From Pedobacter westerhofensis (lineage in GTDB: Bacteria > Bacteroidota > Bacteroidia > Sphingobacteriales > Sphingobacteriaceae), in NCBI RefSeq assembly GCF_900182595.1, contig NZ_FXTN01000007.1, positions 310,001 through 374,000 of the forward strand: 64,000 nt of DNA. Reading direction: 5' to 3'. Shown here piece after piece: positions 44,621 through 54,427 of the stretch. Both the position numbers and the translations under genes were made by a program. The notes under the pieces were generated by a model, which worked only from the letters and a program-made list of their open reading frames with translations, searched no databases and was not told the origin of the DNA. Every line of letters begins with the position of its first letter. Position 1 is the stretch's first letter.

Positions 44621-46768
44621 ATGCTAATGCAAAACTATGGCTTGCCGCTGATGGTCAGCCACATTAAAAAAATTACGATCATGGTATGTTTGCTCGGTAC
44701 TGCTTTCTGCACGCAGGCCGATGCACAGGAAAAGAAACCTAAAATCTCAAAAGATTCGGTAACCAACGATCTCGACGAAGTAAATATCAATTCGAACAAG
44801 CAGGGCAGGAGCACCCTCAAACTGAATGCTCCCTTAAAACAGATTCCTATCACTTTCAATTCAATCGGAAAAACTATCCTTGATGATCAGGGGGTAGATG
44901 ATTTTCAATCCGCACTCAAAAATGTCAGCGGTGTAAATCCGGTAGAAACTTACGGTGGTTTTCAGCAGTTTGTGATCAGGGGATTCACGGATTACCTGAT
45001 GCTGGTAGATGGCTTCAGGGATGAGCGCCAGAACATCTCACAGAGTGCACCGATAAGCAGCACGGCTTCTGTAGATCATATCGAAGTAGTAAAAGGCCCG
45101 GCATCAGTGCTGTTTGGGCATTCTGCACTGGGAGGGATCATCAATGTGATCAGAAAACAGCCTACCACAACTCCTACATACGATTTCTCCCTGGCCTATG
45201 GAAGTTACAATACCAGGAGGATGACGGCAGGTGCCGGAGGAGCCATTACCAGTAAACTGAGTTACCGTGCTGATTTCGGGATCTCTGATCAGGACGGATG
45301 GAGAAAGGCAGGATTTAGCAAAGCCAATGGTTACCTAGCATTAAATTACGCTTTAACTGCGAATGATCAGTTCCAGTTTCAGATCGGCGCTGCCAAAGAT
45401 GATTATCAGCTGGATGCGGGTATTCCTACGATCAATGGGGCAATTCCTGCAGGTGTTGCGCTTTCTACGCGTTACAATACGCCGCAGGACAGGATGACGT
45501 ACAGCCGCAACGATTTCCAGCTGAGGTACAACCACAGTTTTTCTGCGGATACCAAGCTGACGGAAACCATTGCCTATGCCAGTGATTCTTACCATTACTT
45601 TTCTTCAGAAACCTTGTACTTAAATACATCGCAGGATTCTGTAAACAGGGAGTTCTTTAACTTCAATACCAGTTTAAAGCCCCTCCAAAATACACTGGAA
45701 CTCAGTTCTGTGCTTAAAATAGGAGCGATTGAGCAGCGCTTTACTTTTGGGAACTCTTTAAATTACCTGAACTGGAAACAATTCAGGGATTCCGGACTGC
45801 CGCCTGTAACTACCGTTGGGCTGATCAATCCGGTAGAAACGCAGCCTAACATCGTGGTTACCAATGATACCCGGAGGATACTCAATGAGTTTTCAACTTC
45901 CTTCTATTTGCAGGACTGGATCAACTTTACTGCAAAGCTGAAAGCACTGGTAGGTTTGCGTTATGATTATTTTAAAGGAGAATACCGCACGGATAAGCTA
46001 ACAGGGAGCGACTTCCTAAAAGGTATCGCGACAGACAGAAAATCTGATGCGCTTACTTATCGGTTCGGACTGGTTTACGAGCCTGTTACTGCGGTAAGTA
46101 TCTATGGTTCGTATTCCAATTATTTTAAACCGGGGAGACAGCTTCCGGTAAATGATATTGTATTGAAACCAGAAACAGGGGCAATGGCCGAACTTGGTGT
46201 AAAGCTTCAGATCAATGACCAGCTGAGTTCTACTACCAGTGTATATCACATCAGAAAGTCTGATATTATCATTGGCAAGGGTGCGGGGGTATTTGAACAG
46301 GCAGGTAAAGCTGTTTCTAAAGGTATAGAAGAAGATTTGACCTATACGCCAAATGCCCATATATCTGTTACCGCCGGATATAGCTATACCGACGCGCGGT
46401 TTAAAGACTATGTGCAGTCTGCTACAGTGAATTTAAGTGGCAAGCGTTTATATTATGCTCCTGACCATCAGGCTAATCTCTGGGCAACTTACCGCTTTGC
46501 CAGACGGATTGAAGACAATGGTTTCAGGATTTCCGCAGGGGGTAACTTTACCGGCACCAGCTTCGCCGATAACGATAATGCAGTAAAGCTACCTGCATAT
46601 ACGGTGATCAATGCCGCTGTACATTATCAATTTAAACATGTGGATATCGGCTTAAACGTAAATAATGTGTTTAATAAAACGCAGTATTTTATTTCTGCTA
46701 TTAATGATAACCAGCTTTATCCAGGCAAGCCGGCTAATTACCTGGCTTCTTTAAGATATAAGTTTTAA
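44621..46768 (+). CDS. TonB-dependent receptor under cobalamin riboswitch
   Basis: A 715-residue outer-membrane receptor. The signal region ends TQADAQ. The plug domain (NAPLKQIPITFNSIGKTILDDQGVDD, VNPVETYGGFQQFVIRGFTDY, VEVVKGPASVLFGHSALGGIINVI-like segment) and a barrel ending YLASLRYKF are of the FhuA/FoxA siderophore-receptor type. The upstream cobalamin riboswitch indicates that the physiological cargo is B12, a corrinoid or a cobalt chelate rather than an iron siderophore. ATGs at 44621 and 44627 are both possible starts. The PepSY gene follows 50 bases later. Confidence 0.88.
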   Translation: MLMQNYGLPLMVSHIKKITIMVCLLGTAFCTQADAQEKKPKISKDSVTNDLDEVNINSNKQGRSTLKLNAPLKQIPITFNSIGKTILDDQGVDDFQSALKNVSGVNPVETYGGFQQFVIRGFTDYLMLVDGFRDERQNISQSAPISSTASVDHIEVVKGPASVLFGHSALGGIINVIRKQPTTTPTYDFSLAYGSYNTRRMTAGAGGAITSKLSYRADFGISDQDGWRKAGFSKANGYLALNYALTANDQFQFQIGAAKDDYQLDAGIPTINGAIPAGVALSTRYNTPQDRMTYSRNDFQLRYNHSFSADTKLTETIAYASDSYHYFSSETLYLNTSQDSVNREFFNFNTSLKPLQNTLELSSVLKIGAIEQRFTFGNSLNYLNWKQFRDSGLPPVTTVGLINPVETQPNIVVTNDTRRILNEFSTSFYLQDWINFTAKLKALVGLRYDYFKGEYRTDKLTGSDFLKGIATDRKSDALTYRFGLVYEPVTAVSIYGSYSNYFKPGRQLPVNDIVLKPETGAMAELGVKLQINDQLSSTTSVYHIRKSDIIIGKGAGVFEQAGKAVSKGIEEDLTYTPNAHISVTAGYSYTDARFKDYVQSATVNLSGKRLYYAPDHQANLWATYRFARRIEDNGFRISAGGNFTGTSFADNDNAVKLPAYTVINAAVHYQFKHVDIGLNVNNVFNKTQYFISAINDNQLYPGKPANYLASLRYKF

Positions 46769-46817
46769 TTACTCATTCCCCCGGGTGTTGATCCGCGGGG
46801 ATTTTCATTTTTTCATA

Positions 46818-48308
46818 ATGACGATAAAGAACCAAATTGTAAGACTGCACCGCTGGTTCGGACTGATTATGTGCGTGTTTTTTGCAGCCTGGTTTCTTTC
46901 AGGATTTGTGATGATGTATGTGGATTTTCCGCAGTACAGCAAGAAGCACCGTCTGGCGCATCTGGCGCGATTATCTTTAGGTGCATCTAAATATATACCT
47001 GCCCGATTGAGTTCTTCGCTGTCGCAGGATACATCCTGGAAACGGATCCGGCTAAATATGTTGCTGAACAGGCCAGTTCTGAGATTGGAAAATAACGAAG
47101 GGGAATTGTATTCGTTTTATGCAGATAATGGCAGCCCGGTTAAAATGTTATCAGCTGCACAGGCCAGTGCTATTGCGGTGAATTACCTTTCCGGAGGTTA
47201 TTCGCCTGTGCTTCTTGAAAAAATCACAGAGTTGGATCAGTGGATACCGCGTTCTGCATTTCTATTACATATGCCTGTTTACAGGATCAGGATGAATGAC
47301 CCTGCTGAAACGGTGACCTATATTTCATCCAAAAGCGGGGAGATCCTGCAGGTACATACGTTTTCGCAGCGGATACTGGCATGGTGCGGGCCGATTATCC
47401 ATTGGATCTATCCTAAGGAACTGATCCTGCGGAGGCCGTTGTGGAGGTTTGTGGTTATTCTTTTTTCTTCGCTGGGTATTTTTGCCAGTATTGCCGGGAT
47501 CGTTGTGGGGTTTATCAGGGTAAAGAAAAAGAAGAGGAGCTATACCAGTCCTTACCGCGAGAGATGGTTCAGGTGGCATCATTATACAGGTTTTATCTTT
47601 GGCCTGTTTACGTTCACCTGGGTGTTCAGCGGTTTGTTAACGATGTCTCCTTTTGACTGGAGCCCGGAAGTTGATATCACAGCTCGGGAGAATCGGTTAT
47701 TGCAAGGCGGTAACCTGATGGTCAGATCTTTTACCAAATTACCTGGTCAGGCATTTTCTGCTTTGAATGAAGGATTTTTGCCAGTTGAAATTGAACTGAA
47801 GCGCTTTCAGGGCAAGAGTTATTATATCGCTTATAATTCAAAAGGACAAACGCAGATTACCCTTGCAGAATTGTCTGGTTTAAAGGGAGGGAGGGCAGTG
47901 GCTCCTTTCCCGTATTTTTCGCAAGGGCTGATGATGCGTGCAATCCAGTTGGTTCATCCTGATGGTATTCCTTCCAAAGTCAATCTGATCCATCAGGAGG
48001 ATCATTACTATTATTCTAAACACAATGACAATGTTCTTCCTGTGCTGCGGGTACAATATAATGATGCGGAAAATACCTGGTATTACGCAGATCCTTCAAC
48101 GGGGTCAATTCTTTTGAAGAATACTTCTTCTGCAAGGATGAGCAGATGGCTGTATCATGGTTTGCATAGCCTTGATTTTTTTAATCTGCAGCATTACCGG
48201 CCGGTATGGGATGTGTTGATGATCATACTGTTAACAGGTGGAACTGCTGTAAGTCTAACAGGACTCCTCCTGGCTCTGAAATATCTTCGCAAAAAAGTAA
48301 AACTATAA
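46818..48308 (+). CDS. PepSY-associated TM-helix protein (reductase-like)
   Basis: A 496-residue inner-membrane protein. It begins RLHRWFGLIMCVFFAAWFLSGFVMMYVDFP (PepSY_TM helix with the paired HRWFG motif). It contains further membrane helices near 217-240 (WRFVVILFSSLGIFASIAGIVVGFI), 260-285 (WHHYTGFIFGLFTFTWVFSGLLTM) and at the C-terminus. Family members act as heme-binding reductases of imported metal complexes. Downstream of a B12-controlled receptor, it may reduce or process a corrinoid. The start at 46818 is preferred over a TTG at 46785. Confidence 0.85.
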   Translation: MTIKNQIVRLHRWFGLIMCVFFAAWFLSGFVMMYVDFPQYSKKHRLAHLARLSLGASKYIPARLSSSLSQDTSWKRIRLNMLLNRPVLRLENNEGELYSFYADNGSPVKMLSAAQASAIAVNYLSGGYSPVLLEKITELDQWIPRSAFLLHMPVYRIRMNDPAETVTYISSKSGEILQVHTFSQRILAWCGPIIHWIYPKELILRRPLWRFVVILFSSLGIFASIAGIVVGFIRVKKKKRSYTSPYRERWFRWHHYTGFIFGLFTFTWVFSGLLTMSPFDWSPEVDITARENRLLQGGNLMVRSFTKLPGQAFSALNEGFLPVEIELKRFQGKSYYIAYNSKGQTQITLAELSGLKGGRAVAPFPYFSQGLMMRAIQLVHPDGIPSKVNLIHQEDHYYYSKHNDNVLPVLRVQYNDAENTWYYADPSTGSILLKNTSSARMSRWLYHGLHSLDFFNLQHYRPVWDVLMIILLTGGTAVSLTGLLLALKYLRKKVKL

Positions 48309-48336
48309 AATCATTTTAGTAGCGTTTAAATTAGGT

Positions 48337-48356
48337 TTTTCGTATTTATACGAAAA
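48337..48356. repeat. Palindrome in the gap after the PepSY gene
   Basis: TTTTCGTAT (48337-48345) and ATACGAAAA (48348-48356) form a perfect 9-bp inverted repeat around TT. It could be a protein-binding site or a weak terminator. The remaining gap, 48309-48611, is A/T-rich and contains no other gene I can support. Confidence 0.6.
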
Positions 48357-48611
48357 TAAATTCAAAAAGTACTTGCATAATTGGATGAATACCCGTAATT
48401 TAATTACACAAATTGGTGGGATTGTAAATGTGAATTCTCCTGTTAATTATAAGTGGTAACTTATATTTAAAGCCTTCCTTTTGTGTTTTATTATTACTGT
48501 CAATTCCTAAACAGATATATTTCACATTCCTCTTTATTCAGGATAGCTCCTCCATCTGTGTTATAGCTATTGATAATTGTCTATTTCTAAAAACAAGAGA
48601 GTAAACATGGT

Positions 48612-49208
48612 ATGATGAATCATAAACTATATGATGTCCTTTTTGGTGTGAACAATTTGCCAGATGAATTAAAAGATGTAAAAAAGCGCGAAGCGCTCAT
48701 GGAAATTATTGACGAGAATCTGTTGCTGTCGAGACGTCATAAAAACGAACTGCTCCTCACTCCAGGGAATGTCTCAGATCAGATCTTTTTTCTGGAAAGT
48801 GGTGCCGCACGGGGATTTTTGTATGATGATATGGGAGACGAGAAACTATTATATATGTGGGATGAACATCAGGTGATTTGCGACTGCTCCAGCTATTTCT
48901 TTGCAAAACCAAGCAATATGTTTATTCAGCTGACGCAGGATAGTACGTTGCTGTCTTTAACGCGCAGTAATATCGCACAGATCACGGAAAAGTATCCGTA
49001 TGTGGAAATCGCTATTAATGTTATTTTATTGAATGATATAGAGTACAATCGTACAAGGGTAATTGATTTTATGACGCTGACGCCAGCGGCTAGGTATCAG
49101 AAGCTGCTGCAGATTATGCCGAAGGCGGATCAGAAGTTTTCACAGCGGGATATCGCATCTTATACTGGGACTACCAGGCAGACTATATATAGGTCTAAGA
49201 AAGCTTAG
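48612..49208 (+). CDS. Crp/Fnr-family transcriptional regulator
   Basis: A 198-residue regulator. The cNMP-binding-like domain contains LLLTPGNVSDQIFFLESGAARGFLYDD, and the C-terminal helix-turn-helix reads FSQRDIASYTGTTRQTIYRSKK. It ends directly after the recognition helix, so the HTH wing is short. A second ATG lies 3 bases in. It is followed by its own terminator and immediately precedes the AT-rich MauE gene cluster, but regulation of that cluster is not shown. Confidence 0.82.
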   Translation: MMNHKLYDVLFGVNNLPDELKDVKKREALMEIIDENLLLSRRHKNELLLTPGNVSDQIFFLESGAARGFLYDDMGDEKLLYMWDEHQVICDCSSYFFAKPSNMFIQLTQDSTLLSLTRSNIAQITEKYPYVEIAINVILLNDIEYNRTRVIDFMTLTPAARYQKLLQIMPKADQKFSQRDIASYTGTTRQTIYRSKKA

Positions 49209-49244
49209 GGAAATTTGCAAGAACAATTTATGTTTTAGGGTTGG

Positions 49245-49275
49245 AGGGAAGCTTTTAGGAGCTTCCTTTATTTTT
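49245..49275 (+). terminator. Intrinsic terminator of the Crp/Fnr gene
   Basis: GGAAGCT (49247-49253) pairs with AGCTTCC (49260-49266) and is followed by TTTATTTTTG. It is 40 bases past the stop codon. Confidence 0.7.
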
Positions 49276-49473
49276 GATTTTTTGTTCAAAGAGGGCTTAG
49301 GTGGTTCCGATACAAATTCTAACTTTAATAGGTGTTCTTCGTAACGTGTTAATGTAATGTGTGTTACGTTAGATTGCATCATGTGTTTCACAACCTGTAG
49401 GACTATTGATGGTATATTAGTATTGTCAATGTCGGTGCAATTTTCAAATTGATTAATTCAAAGATTATAATAT

Positions 49474-49950
49474 ATGAAAACTATAAATATATTTCATCGC
49501 GTAAGGGCGTTTTTAGTTGACAGATTCACCTATATCAATCTAATCAGTTCTTTATATATCTTACTATTCATATACGCGGGTGCAATAAAGCTTTTTGATT
49601 TTAAAAATTTTAATCTACAACTGCAAAAGTCTCCGATTTTATCAAGTTTCGCTGACGTACTGTCTTTATTGATTCCTCTAGTTGAAATTGCTATATCAAT
49701 TTTACTTATAATTCCTGGCACACTAAAAATCGGGTTATATGCAGCTTTTACTCTAATGTCACTTTTTACTGTTTACATAATTTCAATTTTAAAATTTACC
49801 AGCTCAATACCTTGCAGTTGCGGAGGAATAATACAATCCTTGAGTTGGAACCAGCATTTAATATTTAACGGTGTATTTCTATTTATGGCAGTATTGGCAA
49901 TACAGTTGGAAGCTTATAGCAATCGAATTGATTTCCGAAGAAAAATATGA
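49474..49950 (+). CDS. MauE/DoxX-like redox membrane protein
   Basis: A 158-residue protein with four hydrophobic helices at about 21-40, 60-80, 87-107 and 129-146. The third and fourth flank a CSCGG motif (Cys114, Cys116) in SSIPCSCGGIIQSLSW. The MauE/DoxX group passes electrons or disulfides across the membrane to periplasmic partners. It is first of three plus-strand genes, followed 29 bases later by the 353-residue protein. The region is markedly A/T-rich compared with the genes to its left. Confidence 0.8.
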   Translation: MKTINIFHRVRAFLVDRFTYINLISSLYILLFIYAGAIKLFDFKNFNLQLQKSPILSSFADVLSLLIPLVEIAISILLIIPGTLKIGLYAAFTLMSLFTVYIISILKFTSSIPCSCGGIIQSLSWNQHLIFNGVFLFMAVLAIQLEAYSNRIDFRRKI

Positions 49951-49979
49951 TTTACAATAAAATATAAAATATTATCACT

Positions 49980-51041
49980 ATGAGAAGAAGTATGGTCGTT
50001 TTGTTAATAATATCATTTTGCTCTATTTTTATTTTCGCTTTTATTTTAATGAGTAGAGAGGATAAGAAAAAAAACGGATTTAGTAGAAAATTTATAGATT
50101 CAAACATTATCCTGGACAAGTATTACGAATTTAGTGATTATAATTTTGGGTTTCTTTCGGATCCTGATAATAATATCTGGATTTCAGATTTAACCAAAAG
50201 CTTCGTTGCAAAAAAGATAGACTATTCTCTTCAAAATATAAGAGACTTACATATAAATGTCCCGAAGGATTTTCCAATTGGTAATCGTCCCCTTGAAATG
50301 CATAGAATGGGTTCGACGATATTTAGTATTAATAAAACTGGTGATTTGGCTGTGATATTTAAAAATTCCAGTTTAATCTATAAGTTACCTCCGGTTTCAA
50401 TTCATGCGATTATACCTATTTCTAAAAATACAATAATTGGCAGCGTTTTTACAAATGCAAATGGCAAGTATAGTACAAAATTGATTAAAATAAAGTTATC
50501 GAAAAATTCCAGGATAATAAATGAATTCTCAATACCTAAACAGGTAGATGGATTATTTTGTTCGGATGGCAGTATGGAGTATGATATAAAACATTCCAAA
50601 ATATTTTACATGTTTTATAATCGTGGACAGTTTCTATGTTTAGATACAAATCTAAAAATTCTATACAAAGCAAACACAATTGATACGAATCGGCTAGCCA
50701 AAATTAAGATTATTACTAGACCATTTCGGTATAGTAGCGGAAAGATTAGCAACAAAACGTTTTTGGAGGCATCAAATCAGATTGTAAATAGATATCTAGT
50801 TACTGATTCTGCTAATGTATACGTTAATTCTAATTTAGTCGCAGACAACGAAAAGAAAGAAGATTTATGGAAATCTGATCCCATTGATGTGTACTCAATT
50901 TACAATGGTAGATACCTGTATAGTTTCTATGTTCCAAAATATAGGGGGTACAAAATTCGTCAATTTAAATTTAATAGAAATAAAATAGTCGCTTGCTACA
51001 GGAACTATCTTGTTGCTTTAATAATTAAGCGAAAAACTTAA
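49980..51041 (+). CDS. Membrane-anchored protein of unknown function (propeller-like)
   Basis: A 353-residue protein with one N-terminal membrane anchor (MRRSMVVLLIISFCSIFIFAFILM) and no lipobox, so the bulk should lie outside the inner membrane. The body shows repeated short-strand blocks (NNIWISDLTKSF, TIFSINKTGDLAVIF, HSKIFYMFYNRGQFLCLDTNLKILYK) resembling six-bladed propeller proteins found next to small secreted peptides in Bacteroidota. That likeness is an inference from pattern, not a match. Its coding DNA is very A/T-rich; the 60 bases from 50041 contain only 13 G or C. Confidence 0.7.
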   Translation: MRRSMVVLLIISFCSIFIFAFILMSREDKKKNGFSRKFIDSNIILDKYYEFSDYNFGFLSDPDNNIWISDLTKSFVAKKIDYSLQNIRDLHINVPKDFPIGNRPLEMHRMGSTIFSINKTGDLAVIFKNSSLIYKLPPVSIHAIIPISKNTIIGSVFTNANGKYSTKLIKIKLSKNSRIINEFSIPKQVDGLFCSDGSMEYDIKHSKIFYMFYNRGQFLCLDTNLKILYKANTIDTNRLAKIKIITRPFRYSSGKISNKTFLEASNQIVNRYLVTDSANVYVNSNLVADNEKKEDLWKSDPIDVYSIYNGRYLYSFYVPKYRGYKIRQFKFNRNKIVACYRNYLVALIIKRKT

Positions 51042-51172
51042 TGTCTGTATAAATAAGATGTAGTACGAAACTCATTCGTTTTACTACAATTTGTAAAATA
51101 TTCATTGGCCAATTGAATCAGGAGAAACCGAAAACCTGTAAGATAGTAGGTACTTAAACAAATATTATAATT

Positions 51173-51403
51173 ATGAAAAGAGTAATTTTTAGCGCTTTAT
51201 TAGCAACAGTTGCTATAGGCGGAGCAATCACATCTTATGCTCAACAATACCAATCGCCAACAAATAAGGTTTATACTTGCCCTGCTTCAACAGGTCCCTT
51301 ATGTATTAACATTCCTGAGAATATAAGACCAGTAGGTAGTAGTGGGTCTTACTTGCCACCTAGTTCCTATAATTTTGAAGAGGAACAATATACAGTTCAA
51401 TAA
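51173..51403 (+). CDS. Small secreted two-cysteine peptide
   Basis: A 76-residue product with a clear signal peptide (MKRVIFSALLATVAIGGAITSYA) and a mature peptide of about 53 residues. The mature part has exactly two cysteines, Cys36 and Cys44, in VYTCPASTGPLCINIPENI, then a Ser/Gly/Pro-rich stretch and an acidic tail NFEEEQYTVQ. Peptides of this shape recur in Bacteroidota beside MauE and propeller genes, but their job is unknown. It ends six bases before the stem of a bidirectional terminator shared with the convergent TlpA gene. Confidence 0.75.
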   Translation: MKRVIFSALLATVAIGGAITSYAQQYQSPTNKVYTCPASTGPLCINIPENIRPVGSSGSYLPPSSYNFEEEQYTVQ

Positions 51404-51408
51404 CATTC

Positions 51409-51442
51409 ATTGGGCCTAGTCGAGATATCGGCTAGGCCCAAT
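51409..51442. terminator. Bidirectional intrinsic terminator
   Basis: ATTGGGCCTAG (51409-51419) pairs perfectly with CTAGGCCCAAT (51432-51442). It lies between the convergent peptide gene and TlpA gene, ending each transcript. Confidence 0.78.
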
Positions 51443-51445
51443 TGT

Positions 51446-52987
51446 CTATTTGGAATAACTATGCTTTTCTGATAAAGCATTATCTATCAAAGCCAGTAAC
51501 TCTTTGGATTGAATATCTGTTTTTATTTGAGCGACAATTTTCCCTTCTTTGTCTACCAAAAGCATAAATGGCGCCCCATAAACTGCATAATATTTGAAAA
51601 ATGGGTGGTTAAATGATGAATATGGCAAATTTGAAACGTTGATGTAATCCTTAGAGGTATATAATTTACTATCTATACCACGTAGCCACCAATCTTTTGT
51701 TTTTCCATCATTTATTGACAGCATTTTAAAATCTTTTTTATTTTTAAGTATTGGCCATAATTCCTGTTCAAATTTAGCATGATACCCCGCACAAGCCGTG
51801 CATCCAACACCCCACATTTCAAGCAAAAAAACCTTTCCTTTCAATGAAGCGGTGGTGAATTTTTTGTCATCCAAGGTTATAAATTCCCCGTTATATAATG
51901 GTGCACCTTTTTTAAATTTCATCTTTTCGGAAATTATTAATCTTCCAATTCGCGATTGAAGGTATTTGCGTGCATCTGCTAATAGAGAGTCGCTAACTTC
52001 ATAAATATTCGAAAGACGTTCGGTTCCATATGTTCCCATAAATAGTTCAATAATCATTCGCTCTCTGATCTTTTGACTATATGTATTTGTTATAGCCTTA
52101 TAAAAACCTGCTAAGTCAATATTTCCCTCATTATTCAAAAATTCTTTAGTCTTGATGATTGAACTGATCCATTGGAAATAGTGAGGATTATAAAGAACTA
52201 TATCTTCAACTTTTACATCGATTACTTCTGATTCATATTGATTGAAATTTTCAATAATCCTTTTTTGAAGATTATGGAAACCACTACACTTTTTATAAGC
52301 TAATTCATGATAGCTGGCCCATAGTAAATTAAATTGAGTAGAATAGCTATATGTCAAAAGTTTATGTATTTGTGAGCTGGTTTTTGAAGATGAATTAATC
52401 GTGGTTTCGATTTTGTTAATGTACTGCTTTCTAAGCTGGTTGAAATTGTGCAGAAATGAATCTAGACTATCTAAGTTTTGACCAGGTTCTTTAGGAATAA
52501 GTGAAAAATAATGATAAAATATTCTATTTAAACTGAAGATGAGATTATATTTTTCAGCGCCCATACCCGAAAAACGAAGCGAATCTTCTTTCGCACCATA
52601 TAAAGACTCTATTTGTCGATCAAAGATATCAATATGTACTTTATCTGTGGGTTCGGCATAATAAGTACCCCAGCTTTTTGCCTCGCCCGATCCGTTCACT
52701 CCAGTATTTCTAATGGCCACCGGCTTAAATAATATTAATTTATTAGCTTTATTAAACTCAAAACTAAATTCGTGGTTAACATTCATTTTGATGATATTAC
52801 GGTCCGCCGGCTCCCAATAGTTAAGCTTGGAGACTACTGTAATCATAATGCTATCAGGTAGATTTTTCTTGGTATATTGGATCTTTCCAGTTAGAATAGG
52901 CTTGCCCATTAGATGTTCTTGAGCCGAGGCATTATTCATGAAGCAGATGTATATGATCGATAACAGGCTTATTAATAGAATTTTCAT
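51446..52987 (-). CDS. TlpA-family thiol-disulfide oxidoreductase with long N-terminal domain
   Basis: A 513-residue exported protein (signal MKILLISLLSIIYICFMNNASA). The first 370 residues are a helix-rich domain with a DUF4369-like beginning. The C-terminal thioredoxin domain has GKVFLLEMWGVGCTACAGYH with redox Cys396 and Cys399, and cis-proline in VYGAPFMLLVDKEG. It is the last gene of the SusC-SusD-TlpA unit, 66 bases after SusD. The CTAC active site differs from the usual CxPC. It probably works on periplasmic disulfides, possibly of the convergent peptide. Confidence 0.85.
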   Translation of the reverse strand: MKILLISLLSIIYICFMNNASAQEHLMGKPILTGKIQYTKKNLPDSIMITVVSKLNYWEPADRNIIKMNVNHEFSFEFNKANKLILFKPVAIRNTGVNGSGEAKSWGTYYAEPTDKVHIDIFDRQIESLYGAKEDSLRFSGMGAEKYNLIFSLNRIFYHYFSLIPKEPGQNLDSLDSFLHNFNQLRKQYINKIETTINSSSKTSSQIHKLLTYSYSTQFNLLWASYHELAYKKCSGFHNLQKRIIENFNQYESEVIDVKVEDIVLYNPHYFQWISSIIKTKEFLNNEGNIDLAGFYKAITNTYSQKIRERMIIELFMGTYGTERLSNIYEVSDSLLADARKYLQSRIGRLIISEKMKFKKGAPLYNGEFITLDDKKFTTASLKGKVFLLEMWGVGCTACAGYHAKFEQELWPILKNKKDFKMLSINDGKTKDWWLRGIDSKLYTSKDYINVSNLPYSSFNHPFFKYYAVYGAPFMLLVDKEGKIVAQIKTDIQSKELLALIDNALSEKHSYSK

Positions 52988-53053
52988 GATTGTGGTTTAT
53001 AAGGAAATTTGCTTGTCAAACATTTTATCAAATAATATTAAAAATTAAAAGAA

Positions 53054-54418
53054 TCAATAACCAGGATTTTGTATCATATTAGGATTACGACTCATCTCGT
53101 CATAGGGAATAGGATATAGTAAATCAGTCGATAGCCAAGTACTTTTGATTGCTCCTAAAACGACATTCGCTCTATTAGTCCTTTTAAGATCTAACCATCT
53201 ATGTCCCCATTCCGTGAAAAGCTCAGCCCTTCTCTCCTTGAGGATTAGATCCAACAAATCTGTTTTCGTGATAGTTGCATTGGTATTTTTCACCAACGTT
53301 ACTCCCGCCCTATTCCTTAGTTTATCAATATCGTCAATCGAGCCAGCCAAATTGTTTAATTGCGCCCTTGCTTCAGATCTAATCAAATACAGTTCTGCTA
53401 GTCTTAATACTGTTGAATATTCAGTAATAGTCGTCGATGATCTAATTTTATATTTAAAAGGATAATAATATGTAGTGGTAGCAATTGTCAAACTTTTCAA
53501 CCAATTGGATTTTCTTTTATCACCAAGCTCAAAAGCATCGTTTATAAGTCGATTATCTACAGCAACGTTAGTCGGTGAAGTTGTTAATATAAAGAATTGT
53601 CCTTCAGTAGTATTAGTATTGACAGGCGGAACTAGTTGCCATACTGCTTCTGAACTGTTTTTTAAAAAAACGTTTTCAAGATCAACGAGGGAATAAATGT
53701 TTCCTTTGTCAATTACAGCTGTAGCATACTTTTCTGCGTTAGTCCAGTCTTGAAGAAAAAGATAAGTTCTTGCCATCAATGCCTGTGCTGCTCCTAAATT
53801 TGGTCGAACTCTTTCGGTCGTAACATATTTGTCTGTTAATGACACTTCGGCAATTTTTAGATCAGCAACGATTTGTCGGTATACTTTATCGATACTTGAT
53901 CTTGGTAATGTTCTATTCTCTTTATAATCTGTGATGACCTGAACTGGTATCGATCCATATAAATTAACCAGGTAGAAATAACAGAATGCCCTAATGAAAT
54001 GTGCTTCGCCTTGTAGTTGTAATTTGACGGCCGGTGTTAAATTGTTAGATTTCTCTAATCCTTCAATAATAGAGTTTGCAGTATAGATATATGCATAATT
54101 ATCTAAAAATAATGTGTTGTTTGAGGTATTTAGATCGGTCAATTGATTGTCATAGAATGCTGCAACGCCCGGCCCACTGTTATAATTTGTTAATTCATCA
54201 GCAGAAAGGCCACATAGGTGATTAATGCTGTTTACTTCTTGAGTGGAAGACATTCTACTATAAATACCCCCGATAGCTGATATTGCTAGGTCATCATTTT
54301 GAAATAATGTTTCCTGTCCTAGGTAAGATACCGGGGGATTAATTTCTGTAAATTTCTTGCAGCTGAAATTCAAAACAGCGAAAATCAAAAAAATATATTT
54401 TATCAACTTCTTTTTCAT
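53054..54418 (-). CDS. SusD/RagB-family outer-membrane lipoprotein
   Basis: A 454-residue lipoprotein with leader MKKKLIKYIFLIFAVLNFSC (lipobox NFSC). It has the SusD hallmarks: an N-terminal SusD-like_3 helical part (EAHFIRAFCYFYLVNLYGSIPV), YLIRSEARAQLNN and ELFTEWGHRWLDLKRTNRANVVLG, ending LLYPIPYDEMSRNPNMIQNPGY. It binds the cargo that its partner SusC imports. The 8-base gap to the SusC stop shows they are one operon. Confidence 0.92.
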   Translation of the reverse strand: MKKKLIKYIFLIFAVLNFSCKKFTEINPPVSYLGQETLFQNDDLAISAIGGIYSRMSSTQEVNSINHLCGLSADELTNYNSGPGVAAFYDNQLTDLNTSNNTLFLDNYAYIYTANSIIEGLEKSNNLTPAVKLQLQGEAHFIRAFCYFYLVNLYGSIPVQVITDYKENRTLPRSSIDKVYRQIVADLKIAEVSLTDKYVTTERVRPNLGAAQALMARTYLFLQDWTNAEKYATAVIDKGNIYSLVDLENVFLKNSSEAVWQLVPPVNTNTTEGQFFILTTSPTNVAVDNRLINDAFELGDKRKSNWLKSLTIATTTYYYPFKYKIRSSTTITEYSTVLRLAELYLIRSEARAQLNNLAGSIDDIDKLRNRAGVTLVKNTNATITKTDLLDLILKERRAELFTEWGHRWLDLKRTNRANVVLGAIKSTWLSTDLLYPIPYDEMSRNPNMIQNPGY

Positions 54419-54427
54419 AATAATATT

